A DNA stretch of 60,000 nucleotides from the NCBI GenBank assembly GCA_903813345.2, contig CAIIXF020000012.1:18175520-18235519 (forward strand), given 5' to 3'. Source of the stretch: Owenia fusiformis. Its lineage: Eukaryota > Annelida > Polychaeta > Sabellida > Oweniidae. Positions within the stretch are counted from its first letter, which is position 1. Each line of letters begins with the position of its first letter. Shown piece by piece: positions 23,591-38,500 of this stretch. Below the pieces are notes generated by a model. The model had not been told where the DNA came from. It did not search any database and was given only the letters and a program-made list of their open reading frames with translations. The translations under genes and the position numbers were made by a program.

Positions 23591-26500
23591 CTGCAAAAAT
23601 CAATTATTATTAGTGTGATGAACAACGTTTTGCATTTCTCAGTCACAAGTCCTGATGCAATGTCTGGTTTAAGTTTCAATCAATACAGTACACGTGTATC
23701 ATCAGTTTTATGCAACACATTAACTTGTATTGTGTATCTATCAGACAAATATGTACAAATCTATTACATTAACTTGTAAATGTGTATTTACCTGGTGACA
23801 TGAGTCTCTGCATGAGTAATGCATTTGCTGCAGCTGCATTGGTGACTGCATTGGTGCCTGGTCTCACAACACCTGCCTGTTGGAATCCTGGCACTCCTCT
23901 AACTGGCACTCGGCCTGCAATATCAAACAATTACTTCTACATTCATATATTGTATACAAAAGAAACCACATATTACTGCAACATAGTTAGGAAATCACAA
24001 GTTACTTCCACATTCATAAATAAGAAACTACAAATTACTGCAACATTCAAATACAGGAAACCACATATAACATGTACTTTTATACTCCTGTAATGAACAC
24101 ATATTCTCAATAGGACCTCAAAGCATGTTTAGTCATACAGGCTGTGAAACAAAGAGATGAAAGCATTCAATAAGAAACTCTGCTATGGCCTCATAAAGTA
24201 TATACATATTGTAATAAACTGGCCTCTTATTATACATACAAGCCAGCATTGCAATTATCCTGAAGTTGTAACAGCTCAATATTATGAGTTTGATTTGAAA
24301 CTAGTGTCTATATGCAAATATATTATTAAACTTTCATCATATCAAATCAAACATGAGGTGTATGTAGCTACCTTGCTGAATCTGTTGTTGACCTGCTGTT
24401 CTTGCATTCTGCTGCTGTAACCTCTGCTGCTGATCATGTAACAACTTCTGCAGATCAATGTTCACAGCTGGATTGTTTGTACTTGGAACAGTTGAACTAC
24501 CTGGGGTTGCCATGGTACCAGGTGTTGTCATAGTACCAGGCGTCATCACAGAACCAGGGGTTGTGACACTTCCAGGGGTACTGGCACTGACTGGTGTCAT
24601 GTTGACACTACCTGGTGTCATGTTGACACTACCCGGAGTCATGTTGACACTACCCGGAGTCATGTTGACACTACCTGGTGTCATGTTGACACTGCCAGGG
24701 GTTGTTAAGCTTCCACTACTGTTTGTTCTTTGGGGGTTGGGAGGTGTTTCACTTGCTCCTAAGTTAAAGATTAATTAAACATTAAAAAAAACATATAAAG
24801 AGACTCTGCAATTAATATAAATATAAAGATTTATAAAGGTACATAAAGGTCAGCTATGGCTGCCTGTTTTTTGTTTAGAATTTAGTGTGAAATGTATGTA
24901 ATGATGAGGGAACTAAACACTGACATAATGGGAGAAAGGTTTTTAAAATAAAGTAAACAGTACACAGTGACCTAAAAGGTTTAAAATTAGATTGAAATAC
25001 ATGTAAAGCAAGCTACAAATCTGAAATACCCTTTGTTAAGGGCCAATACTCCAAAGTACATTTTGTAAAAATATGAAGACATTTGGTGCAGAATTAACAA
25101 AATGTCATCACTAGTCCAGTTACTTTTGGAACACCATGTAAAGAGAGCAATCAACAAATGTAAAATACCTTTTATTATAGGTCTGCCAGCTGGACTTTGC
25201 TCTGAGGATGACACAACATCTACCTGCACGGGATAGTTCTTCTGTCCAGTGAGGGCACGGGGGGTGACTGGATCAGCCTCATTGGGAGAGCTAACCACCA
25301 TAGTGGGTGTATTTTGGATATGTTGAGGGGGTAGGGAATGTGGCGGTGTGTGTTTGGGAGAGGAGTGGGCGTTAGTGATCGGACGATGTTGAGGAGAATT
25401 CATGAGAATGTTCTGGAGCAATTGGAGCTGTTTTTCATTTGTTGTCATGGCGGCACCATCTTTTTGCTGTGGCGATCCTTGAATTATAAATAGTATAATC
25501 TATTAACATACACAACCACTAAAAACAAGTCCAGAGACAAATGAAGAGCATGATATTAAAGTTATTAGAAACACAGTACCAGTTTCACTCACCAGGAGGA
25601 TTCGCAGTACTATCGTTCAGTTTAGCTGCCTTGTCTTTCTCATCCATTTTATCGGTTGCCATTTTACGTATGACGGATGTCGGCAGAAACGTGTTCATTG
25701 GGGCCTTGTGAGTGGCTGCCGGTTGTGACGTAGTTGGGAAGTTGAATATGGGGGCAATGCTTGTAGGAGATCTCAGATTTATCGGATTTGGTGACTTAGC
25801 ACGTCCCCTAAAACATGAAATTACGAACTAAGATACTAGCAAGAACAAAACAAAGTTTTCCTTGTTTATTAGAGGAAATCATGGAGACACAGATGCATGT
25901 GATTAAGTGGGGTGAAGTCAGGCATTTATTTCTAAAATAGCAGGAAATTCACATACATTTATTGGAAAATCATAAGATGAACAACTTTTTTCATAAAGTC
26001 ACACTTTTCAAAAAACGTCTCAAATAGCTTTTCAAGTCATGAAAAGTAATATTTGAATGATTAAACTTCATCTTGGAACTTTGAAAAGGTCTTTAATATT
26101 TGTGATGTGGACTAGGTGTTAATTTTGACAATTATGGTACAGTGATGACAATTGCAGCAGAAATACTTATGACATATCACTTTTTCAGGGGTATGTGTTT
26201 GCATGTGAATCTTCCCAGAATGAGAGGATACATACGTGTCATGTTGCTTCTTGAGAAACCTCTCCTTCTGGTCCTCCAACTGCTTCTTAATGAGAGCATT
26301 CTGCATGATGGCCTGGGTATGTGCTATTAGTTCCTGGGGGGAGGGTACACGAGGCACAGGAGAACGACACTGGGGAGAACCCTGAAATGAAAAAGTCAAT
26401 GGTATGACAAACAATTTAATGCAAGAAAGGCATATCCCATATTCTTAAGGATGCAGTACCAGGTCAGCGTAGAAAAAGTTCCAGACATTAGATTTTGCTC

Positions 26501-29500
26501 ATATTTTTTACAATGTATCACTATGATGTTATCATCATCCAAGTGCAATATGAAGAGGATTGACCATCTGGTAATTACAAAATAAAAAAATTATTTTACC
26601 CACCCAAAATGAATCTTTTTACTTTTTGAGTTTTCAATAGAGCTGGCACCTTTCGAACCCTGGTTTTCGTATCCACTAATTGCGACTCAAGAACAAGTTT
26701 TCCCATAAAAGTGAAAGGGATAAAATATGCTTGATAAAATGTTTGCAATTTAATTCTTTTCTGGAAACACCATTATCGAAATAAACTATAATTTTTGAAT
26801 AAGACTAAATGCGAAAATGACGTTCTTGGGAGCTAGCTTTCTCAAACCGGAAGTCAAACCTGCGCAAACAGACGTGAAAAGCGACCCGGTACTGCATCCT
26901 TTAATGGTGCAGATTAAACTTGAGTCAACTCTGAATATGATACAGAGAATAAACTGCAAAATGGTAAAACATTTTCATGTACATTATACTGATTTACTCC
27001 TAAGTCATACTCATACTAACATGTACATCAAACAAACTTTCGAAAAAACATTAAGAAGCTTGTAAATATGTTATAAAGTTGAAAGACTTACCAATCCTTG
27101 GGGAGACTGAGAGGCATGTATGGGAGAAGGTGCTGTAAGGAGAGGGGGCGGTTGAGTGCTGAACACTGAAATAAACAAAATAACATTAATTAGCTCATAT
27201 GAATGCAGCCAATTATGACTTATGAATTCAATCTGAATATCTCAAAAACTAAAGCAGGAAAATAGTATATTCTATTGAACAAAATATATTATATTGAAAT
27301 CACTTTATATTTATAAGCATTTTATGGTAGAAATAACAAGGCAGGGTTATTGTCTCTTTATGGCAAAATCTACTCTTATGATGTGATATAACACTTTATT
27401 CAAAATTCATATGATCATAAGGAATCAGCTTGTAAAATGTAAAACCAATCTGTCAACTTGTATTTGAGTTATCACCTGAACAGACAAATCAATGGACAGC
27501 CTCTTTTTATCTCTATTTGAACTTAGTTTGGTGGCATAAAAATAACACAAGCAGTACTACTAATATCCTGTGTGTACATTTAATTTCTGAAATGTGTGAT
27601 AGTAAGCTGTTCCCAAAGGCATTTTCATATACTCCATCTCACTAAAGAGTCAATGCAAACTTACTTATAGGAGAAGGTGCCCCCCGGGGAGTGGATGCCT
27701 GTGCCTGCAGTAGGCTTGAGGGGACGGGGGAGTTAACCCTTGGTGTAATTGTCTGCTGCTGTTGCTGCAGCATCTGGGGAGGAATTGGAGACGCAGGCTT
27801 TGTGACAATCCTTGGTGTTGGCTTGATTATATTCAGCAATTGGTGCTGCTGTTGTTGTTGCTGTTGTTGTTTTTGATGTTGTAATTTCTGAATCAGATCT
27901 TGTTGTATTCTTTGTTGTTCTTGACGGCGAAACAGCTCCTAGAAATAAAATCCAAATATTACTCCTCTGGTGAAACACTAATGAGAGAATTATACTTAAT
28001 TATCATGTAATTGAAAATTGTCCAATAATTACGCAATTAGCAGACATTATAGGCCCTTTGTGGTCAATTCTTATTACAATTTTCGTACATTTCTGGGGAC
28101 TGGGTCTATAGGACCTTGTCCCATTATTATAGGGAAGCCCTTAACAATAATCTAAAGGATGTGTCCGGGTATATGCCCTTTTGGTCCCTCAGTCAAATGA
28201 ATGTAAAATATGGTTTTTATTACTGTCCTAGTTATATTTGATAAGTATATTTACTTTTTCACGAGTTTTGATGCATAATTAACCCCCTGCTGAGAGTCAG
28301 AATAAGTATTTTAACAAACACAAAATAGTCATTTTCATAGAAAAAAACACCAATGGCAACATATATGACTTACAAAGAAGAAATAACTTAAGACCCATGA
28401 AGAATTTAAAAGAAAACCATATTTTTGAAATATTTTTTAAGGATTAACATTTTTTTCAAATTTTTGAATTTCCCGCCAGTTTAATTTGAAGAGGGAAAAA
28501 CAAGATGGCTGCCATTTGATGTAAGAAATATCAGAAAAAAAGTTGCTTCACTTTTAGTTTTCACAATGAGCACAGTTTTCCGGTTTAGGTTTTTTCACTG
28601 ATTCTGACTCTTCATCACCAGGGTCATGTATAGAGATCATAAAATTGAAACCAAAATGTTGTGCTCAGCATGAATTTGACTGAAATATGTGTAACTTCAC
28701 CAACACAATTGAAGTCTCAAAACTGGATGCTCAGTAACTTTGAGTGACTATAATCCCTTGAATACCCAGATAAACACCAATTCACTTATCCTGAAATACC
28801 ATTCAATGTCAATAATAAGAAAGTAAGCAATGTTTTGGAGGATATGTTTCAAACCTTTTGTATAAATAATTCATTTAATATTTGCCATTGATTTTTTTTC
28901 AATTCTGACAAAGTGATATGCACTGTCTTTGATGCCAATATTCTTCATTAATTGTGATACAAATTGATATTTTTGTACTCCAAGAAGAAGGATAAGATAT
29001 TGAAGTTTAATAATATGTGTGATTGAGTTGGTTTTTCAGACATTACAATTTTCAATATTTTCTAAGTCGATACCCAGACTCATTCCCAGACTCATCCTTT
29101 AATGACAGGAAACTCCAGTTACCTGTATGATTTCAGTTTGACTGTGTGGAGGTTTGGCATGGTTCTGCTGGGGCTGAACATGCTGCATCTCAACAGGGGA
29201 TGCTGCATGGGCACCTTGATGCACCTAGTAAATATAAGGAGTACAATTTGTAGTACTTGGTTCAAATGATGATGCGTTTCCAATAAAATCATACAAGGCA
29301 GTAACATACCATTTGTTACAGACGGCAACTGTCTAACACCAACTGCTATCCACAAAACGTTGGGAGAATATAACAATATGTCACCGTAACAAAAATTGGA
29401 TAATATCCCGAAAAATGGTCACCTACATCCCCTCTACTTATTTCATGATCTTAAATGACACACAATAGGTAGTCAATGGTTTCAACTAGAATTTCAAAGT

Positions 29501-32500
29501 CTGGGAAAATTATATTTGACTTACTGGCATCTTAGGAGAGGTGTCACTGAGGGTGCCACTTGCTTGCATCAGCACCAGGAGTTTGTTGAAAGCTGACATG
29601 TCTTGCTGGGGCTGCTGTATAGGTGGCTCTGATGGTCGCTTGTGACCACTCATGTCAGCCTCTAACTCAGCTACTGTCTTGAATTTGCCTGGAAACAAGT
29701 TGAAATGTTGATAGAGAAAGAAACTCCAGGGACTGAGACAACAACAAAGCCAGGTCGAAGCAAATCTTTTTCACGCGACAGATATGAGTATGGCAGCTAT
29801 TTTCGAGAATTGGTTCGTTGAATCACTCCATTTATTTTCCATTTTTAAAAATTTGCCAAAAAATCATAAATTGACCCTAAAATGGCTTTTGAGCAGAAAC
29901 TCTTTTCATAGGATATATACAGATAAACCATGAACACAATAGGAACATCATTCAATGTATGAAGGGTGGATATAAGTCCAGTAAATGTTCAAATATGCAC
30001 TTCATGGCTTTACCTAAAGGTGGCGCTGGAGATGACCCCTCTATTTCATCAAGAGTCCTTGCTTTCATAGGAACACCTGAAAGTAAAACATGTACATGTA
30101 TAAATCAAGATTATATCTTTTATAACCTGAACTTATAGGGGTGTGGATGGAGAGAAAATTGCCAAAGAATCACACAATAGTAAACAAGTCAAGTGTGAAT
30201 GTAAGAGCCTTATAAATCCAATGGTTATGAATAAAGATTACATAATGGCTCATTATAAGTGTATCACTTATATACACATTTATATATGATATATGAAATA
30301 GTGAGCACTAATATGGACCCAAGAGTATAAGTAGACATACAGTACAAGCAACATGTATACTGCATATTTAGAACCATTATATGATCTATGTATAATGTGA
30401 ATTTTTAAGTGATATTTGATTCAGACATTTATTTCTAACCTATCTAATCTAGTTGGAATTAGGTCCCCAGAAAACGGATTGAGTGTGGGGGGGGCAGTAA
30501 TCCCTGTGCGTCATGATAGTATATTCAATTCATCATTATTAATTTTACAAAACAAAGTACTGAGAAACATGTTTTGTTACAAACTGCAGAGGCAGTAAAT
30601 ATTACCTATAGGTGGTGCGTGCTGTTGCTGCTGCCCTCTACTGTGTAAGCCAGACATCAGAAGTGCTTTTAGATGAGCCTCCATATTAGCTGCACTCAGT
30701 GCCTGTTGAGGGCCATTCTGGGCTAAAATCAAAAAATATGTCCTTCAAAATAATCTCAACCTCACATTGAAACCAGTCATTAATATGCAAAATGTCACCA
30801 CCTGCCATTTGTTACAGAGGCTGAACGCCAGACACTGTCACAAAAAAGTTGGGAGACCACTACATCATAAAGCGAGAGTGGAGAGATGTTCAAAATAGAT
30901 GGAAATTCAAAGAAATATGTGAAATTGAATGAATGTATTGACTGAAAATACTACCAACCTGTATTGCAAATGATTTATTTGATAAACAAAGTTGGAAGGA
31001 TAGAGTAAAATTTGAATTATTCGATTTCTAACCTTGATGTGATAGATTGAGCAATGGTTGTATGTTGACTTTAGAGTTGTTAAGCATTTCCAAGAAGTTA
31101 CGCTGCTGTTGTTCCTCAGGGAGCATGATGGGAGAGAACCCAGTGTGACGATGATCAGGTGTGGGAGATGGGATCACTGGACTCCTTTGTCCAATTAGAT
31201 CTGAAAGAACATGAGCAAAATTCTGAGGATCTCCAATGCTACATGGTAGAGGTGTCAAGTATTAACCGGTTAACCGGTTAACCGCCGATAATGCCTTGAC
31301 CGGTCTGTGTTTTTATGGGTGGTTAGTTGACCGTGTGTAATTCTGTTATTTCCCGCGCTTATATTGCATGCTAATCTGTTTGGTTTTAAAGTGTCAGTTT
31401 CACGTAAGCTACTCATACATGTCATAAGTCCGATAACTCCTTACAAACATCCAATCAGCAACTTTAATCCCTGCCACATTGCTTTCCCGCGCTTACTTTG
31501 CATGTTAATCTGTTTGTTTTTCAAGCGTCAGTTTCATGTGAGCTACTCATACATGTGATAGGTCCAATAATTCCTTACAAACATCCAATCAGCAACTTTA
31601 ATCCCTGCCACATTGCTTTCCCGCGCTTACTTTGCATGTTAATCTGTTTGTTTTTCAAGTGTCGGCCATGTGTGTATGAATAGAATAGAGTAAAGTTTGA
31701 CGAACGTAAAAAATAAACGCCGATATATCATTTTTCCAATTTTTTCAACTTTCAAGATCGAAGATGAAGATTTCATTTCAAATTTCCCGCCGGTTAACCG
31801 ACTTTAACCGGTAAAACACCCGGTTAACCGGTTAATGCTCAAGCAGTTAATTGACACCACTACTACATGGTAATGTATTCTAACTGAAGTGAGATCAATT
31901 TTGGCAAGTATCATGATTGGTGATTTTGTTCGATGAAGCTATCAAAGAACATTGAGGTATGAAATATGACATAAGTAGATCATCTTTTTATTGTATAATC
32001 TGATGACATCCTACCATTGAGATAGTTAAAGTCTCCTTCATTGAACGATGAACGTCTGCTGTTGTTCTGGCTGTTACTTCTACTGTTCCCACGGCTGTTA
32101 CTTTTACTCCCAGTTCCTTGAAACCAACGACTGAACCTACTGCCAGAGTTTTGTGGATCCTGTGGCACAGGGCTTTGGTTCTCCTAAAATATTAGATTAT
32201 TTTTCAATTTCACAGTAATTTATTTCATTTTTTGTGCAATAATAATACATAGAATTTACAGGTTACGAATCAAATACAGAAATTATTGTACTTCAGGAAG
32301 TCATCATATCACGAGGAACAGTCCTTCACAATATCTTTTGCATTTTAAGAGATATCATAGAATAACATTTTAATGTTACGTTTATATTTCAATTACAATT
32401 TTAATGACTGAAGATTTGCGAATTGGGGAGTTTATTTAACTCTAAAACTGATGTTTGAAAAATAAATATGACTACAATATAACGACAGATAATTCCATCT

Positions 32501-35500
32501 AGCAGGGGACACAACAATAATTGGCAAATAATATGACATAGGTTACACTTAGATTTCTGATTTTATCAATTGACTTTTTGATGTCATTATGGGAAGGAGG
32601 AGAGATGGTAAAGAGAAGACAATTCTACATTGAATAAGGATACAAAGGAAATGCTGGATATATAATACAAGTGTTATAGAGAAATAACAAATGAGATGAA
32701 TAAAGTCAAAAACTTCCACTACTGAAATAATGCCTGTTCCACATTTGCTCTGATTCATCGGTCGGCACCTGGCCGATTGAGTATCCTGTTCACAATTGTA
32801 TTCAGTTTTGAACAGAATACTCAATCGGCCGGGCGCCGGCCGATGGATCCGAGCAAATGGACCCAGGCATATCTGGTATTGCAATTTCATCTGATTTATA
32901 AGAAAATGTCTCTTAGTTTATTCATTCAGAGATTCCCATCTTATCTACTCAACTCATAATTCATGTCAAAGTTAAACATGAATGGCAACATTTAAAAAAA
33001 AATGTATACACCATATAACCCAAAACTAAAAATGGAAAAGTCAACAAAAAATTAAGACTTAAAGGTAAATTAAGTATAAGTAGAAAAAATTAACAAACAC
33101 CCATCGAACAAAACATAATTTATCAAGGCACCCTCATTTTCAACACTTCATTAGAAGTAGTAATGTCATAGAATTCTTTCCCAGGCAAAAACTCCATCAA
33201 TGCCATACATATTTAAGTCTAAGCCAAAAATGTTAAATCTTGATTTTGATTTGTGCTGTAGTTTTGAATCTATTTTTGTTGTTTGCCCTCTTTTTGGTGA
33301 AAATGGCTTTTCTATATGCTTATATGAACTTTGTTCGATGGGATAACAAAACGAAAACAACAACAACAATATGACTGTTAAACCATGCACTTACAATAAG
33401 TGCATATAGTATATACATACATACATACAGAGTGTGTCAGGATAGAGTCACATTTACAAACATCCAGAAGTACCCACAAAGCAACTGACGAGAAATCTTA
33501 TAATTTCAAATTTTACCGTGTAATAAGTAGGCAATGGCGGGCCACTTACAGCCAACTGCGGAAATGTGCCGATAAGGAATTGATCGAAATCAAAATCGAG
33601 ACCAGTTTCTGGTGGTTTACCCCCATCAGTGGACTGCACTCCATGGTCAGGACCTCCAGGCAGCTCACGTTCGGGGGTAGGGTCACGTTCTTGGGGTTGA
33701 ATCTCCACATTCCTTGGACACATCTCTGGAGAGCTGGAGTCGTTAGTTTCGATGCTTCCATTGCGATCAGAAACATTCTTGACTTCATGCGCCTCAGAAT
33801 CACCCTCCATTGAAGTTCTCTCCTCACTGTCAGATGTTTCCTATAGAACAAAGGTTTAAACATTACATTCAGTTCAAGCAATTCACACACAAAATGCTTT
33901 CAAATTGAGAAATGAATTGAACATTTCATTCAGTCTAAGCAATTGGCACAAGCCTTTCAGGCCACCAATGCAACAATATGTTTGATTCTCATTTTATATA
34001 ATCTAAAAAAACATTTATTCTATTGCCACTTTGGCAATAAACCAGAGACAATGTTCATTCATTTAAAGGGTGAAAATATGAAGAAACTATGCCATTAGTA
34101 TTACCTTGAACCCTCGTAGCTCAATGGTGTCCTTCTGGCTTATAGGTCCCGCGGAGAACCATTCCGGCTCTTCCTCCTGTCTGCCATAACTTCGTCGATC
34201 TGAAAATAATCACCAATGAGAAACACAAAGGGCAGTATTTGTCTGTAAATTATATGAACAATAAACATATAGAGTGAGGGTTTCACACATACGCATGATC
34301 CTTAATTCTTTGCAATTTTTTGTGTTAGCTCCTACTATACAGGAAAGAGGGAAGATTATACTAAAAGCATCATTCCAAAAGATGGAAGCCCCCCCCCCTC
34401 CTTCCGGGATTGTGAATTTTTGTCTACTTTTAACATATCCCTAGACCCCAATAAAAAAGTGTTGAAATCGCAAGAATGTCAGCCATTATCTATGTCTTGA
34501 ACACAGATCCAGGTACCCGGAGTTTACTAAAATGACCTAAAATAACCTAGGATAATATATTTTAGGTCAAGGTTTGACATTAACAGTACTTTGTGAGGAG
34601 GAATAATAAACCTAGTGATTCTTGAAAATAACCCCATGCCAGTCTTTTACTTTGCTACTACTTGATTAGACCATCGTGAAATATCATACATTCAAAAGCA
34701 ACTTTTTATTTACCTCTGTTATTATAGCGTCTCCCCTCATCATAGTCACGATTCTGAAATCAGTAGAAATGTACTTATATAAGAGTACTCCGTAATTAAA
34801 TGTTAATAAATAATTTCAATAATTCACAAGTAATATGAACAGTATGTGTACCCTTATGAAAAGATCAATGGAGTTCAATGTATTTCCCACTATGCAACAA
34901 CCATAGATATACCATTGATACAACACTTGTAGTTACAACCATGGGTAGATGTATGAATGGTTGTTAAGGGTGGAAATGAACATTGATAACCACTGCATCG
35001 ATTTTTAAAGACACCATTGTACAATATCCATTGAAACTACCATAGTACTATGTTAGTTAACATTTATCTAACTTTTTAGACTGTCTTAAAAGTTTTTATG
35101 ACTTTAAATAGATGTCTCTCAATTTCATTGTGTTTTAGGGATCTTTTGTCAAGTAAATTTTATGTTGAAATACTATGTTTTATTTTAAACAAATAAAAAC
35201 GGAAAATCAGATGATAGACTTCAAGCATACCTTCAGTCTAGCATATTCCATATGTAAATGATCATATTGAACAAGTCCTGTATCAACAGCACTACTTAAT
35301 GAATAATGTATCTTTATATTCTAATATTGTTTATATTTTTATCAATATTTTTGACAGGTTTTGGGACATCCATAATTTTCTGTTAGTTTGTTAATATTTA
35401 TATCAAACCTATCAATTATAACCAGTTTGGGGCGGGCTTTGAAATGTTATGAAGAATATAACATTTTGAAAATGATGTCCTGGGCTTAGAGGAAATTGTA

Positions 35501-38500
35501 ATTTACTGTATAATAGAATATGAAAGTATACAATGAGAATTATATTCAAACAATCATGTCCATCATTGCAACTGTGGAACAACTCATAGATCTACCATGG
35601 GCATAATGTTGTATATCTGAAAATATTAAAATGCTCAATTTGAAATTCATATCCCAACTGTAATCTAGAATATGAATTTGAACACATTGAGAATTATATT
35701 CAAACAACCACTACAACGGTAGATTCAAACAACCACCGCTTCTGCAACTAAAGAAACAATGGTAGATCTACTATAGGCATGATGTAATAAATCTGAAATT
35801 ATAAGAAAGCTCAATTTTTAAGTCAAATCATAGCTGTTATCTAGAATATGAAACTAAACAATGAGAATTATATTCAAGCAACCACTGTTTCTGCAACTGT
35901 AGAAACAATGGTAGATCTACCGTAGGCATGCTGTAGTATATCTGAACATAAAAAATACTCAGTTTTGAATTTTAATCATAACTGATATCTTGAATATGAA
36001 ATTGAACAAGGAAAATTATGTTCAAACAACCACGTTTCTGCAACTGTAGAAACAGTGGTAGATCTACCATAGGCATAATGTAGTAGATCTGAAAATATGA
36101 AAATGCAAGATTTTAAATTCTAATCATAACTGATACCATAAAATATGCAATTGAATAAGGATAATTATATTCAAACTACCACTGTTTCTGCTACAGTAGA
36201 AACAATGGTAGATCTACTGTAGGCATGTTGTAGTATATCTGAAAATATAAAAATTCTCAATTTAAGATTATCATCATAACTGATATCTAGAATATGAAAT
36301 TGAACAATAAGAATTATATTCAAACTACCACTGTTTCTGCTACAGTAGAAACAATGGTAGATCTACTGTAGGCATGATGTAGTACATCTGAAAATATAAA
36401 AATTCTCAATTTTAGATTAGCATCATAACTGATATCTAGAATATGAAATTGAACAATGAAAATTATATTCAAACTACTACTGTTTCTGCTACACTAGAAA
36501 CAATGGTAGATCTACTGTAGGCATGATGTAGTACATCTGAAAATAAAAAAATTCTCAATTTTAAGTTATAATCATTAACTGATATCTAGAATATGAAATA
36601 ACGCAGATGCGAGTAGGTAGTTACCACTTTCGCCACCAGGTGGCTCGTTCGGGTCAGATAACATGGCGGGTATAGTAGAAAGTTCCCTTTAACTTAAATT
36701 ACGTCTGTTTTTAATAGTGGTTCAATTTTTATATAACTCTTATGTATCTAAAAGTTGCATGTACAAATTAAAATATGTCCAGTAAAAGAAAATGTTATCT
36801 GTCCAATACAAGAAAAGATATTTCACTTTTTGTGATTTTGTAACATGGGGTCTATGAGGAACAACCCGAACAAGAAGTCACATTTTCAAAAGAAATTTAA
36901 TTTTCAAAGTTGATAAACAATTTTCGAAACCATATTTCTAGATGTACTTTTACATGTCTATTTCAAATATTTGTCTGTATTTTGAATATTTAAAGACCTA
37001 AATCAAGAATTTTTCTATTCGCATCTAGTCTATTGAACAATGAGAAATTATATTCAAACTACCACTGTTTCTGCTACAGTAGAAACAATGGTAGATCTAC
37101 TGTAGGCATGATGTAGTACATCTGAAAATATGAAAATGCAAGATTTTAAATTCTAATCATAACTGATACCATAAAATATGCAATTGAATAAGGATAATTA
37201 TATTCAAACTACCACTGTTTCTGCTACAGTAGAAACAATGGTAGATCTACTGTGGGGATGATGTAGTACATCTGAAAATATGAAAATGCAAGATTTTAAA
37301 TTCTAATCATAACTGATACCATAAAATATGCAATTGAATAAGGATAATTATATTCAAACTACCACTGTTTCTGCTACAGTAGAAACAATGGTAGATCTAC
37401 TGTAGGCATGTTGTAGTATATCTGAAAATATAAAAATTCTCAATTTTAGATTGTCATCATAACTGATATCTAGAATATGAAATTGAACAATGAGAATTAT
37501 ATTCAAACTACCACTGTTTCTGCTACAGTAGAAACAATGGTAAATCTACTGCAGGCATGATGTAGTACATCTGAAAATATAAAAATTCTCAATTTTAAAT
37601 TATAATCATATTACTGATATCTAGAATATGAAATTGAACAATGAGAATTATATTCAAACTACCACTGTTTCTGCTACTGTAGAAACAATGGTAGATCTAC
37701 TGTAGGCATGATGTAGTACATCTGAAAATATAAAAATTCTCAATTTTAAATTACAATCATAACTGATATCTAGAATATGAAATTGAACAATGAGAATTAT
37801 ATTCAAACTACTACTGTTTCTGCTACAGTAGAAACAATGGTAGATCTACTGTAGGCATGATGTAGTACATCTGAAAATATAAAAATTCTCAATTTTAAAT
37901 TATAATCATTTTACTGATATCTAGAATATGAAATTGAACAATGAGAATTATATTCAAACTACCACTGTTTCTGCTACAGTAGAAACAATGGTAGATTTAC
38001 TATAGGCATGATGTAGTACATCTGAAAATATGAAAATTCTCAATTTTAAATTATAATCATATTACTGATATCTAGCATATGAAATAGAACAATGAGAATT
38101 ATATTCAAAGTACAACTGTTTCTGCTACAGTAGAAACAATGGTAGATCTACTGTAGGCATGTTGTAGTATATCTGAAAATATAAATATTCTCAATTTTAG
38201 ATTAGCATCATAACTGATATCTGGAAAATGAAATTGAACAATGAGAATTATATTCAAACTACCACTGTTTCTGCTACAGTAGAAACAATGGTAGATCTAC
38301 TGTAGGCATGTTGTAGTATATCTGAAAATATAAATATTCTCAATTTTAGATTAGCATCATAACTGATATCTGGAAAATGAAATTGAACAATGAGAATTAT
38401 ATTCAAACTACCACTGTTTCTGCTACAGTAGAAACAATGGTAGATCTACTATAGGAAGGATGTAGTACATCTGAAAATATAAATATTCTCAATTTTAAAT

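Noticed and set aside
24458-24778. 106-aa plus-strand frame rich in LPGVMLT
   Set aside because: Complement of the 4E-T TPGSVNM minisatellite.
33400-33890. Plus- and minus-strand frames overlapping 4E-T exon 8
   Set aside because: Only the minus frame starting ETSDSEER joins its neighbours in phase; the others are shadows.
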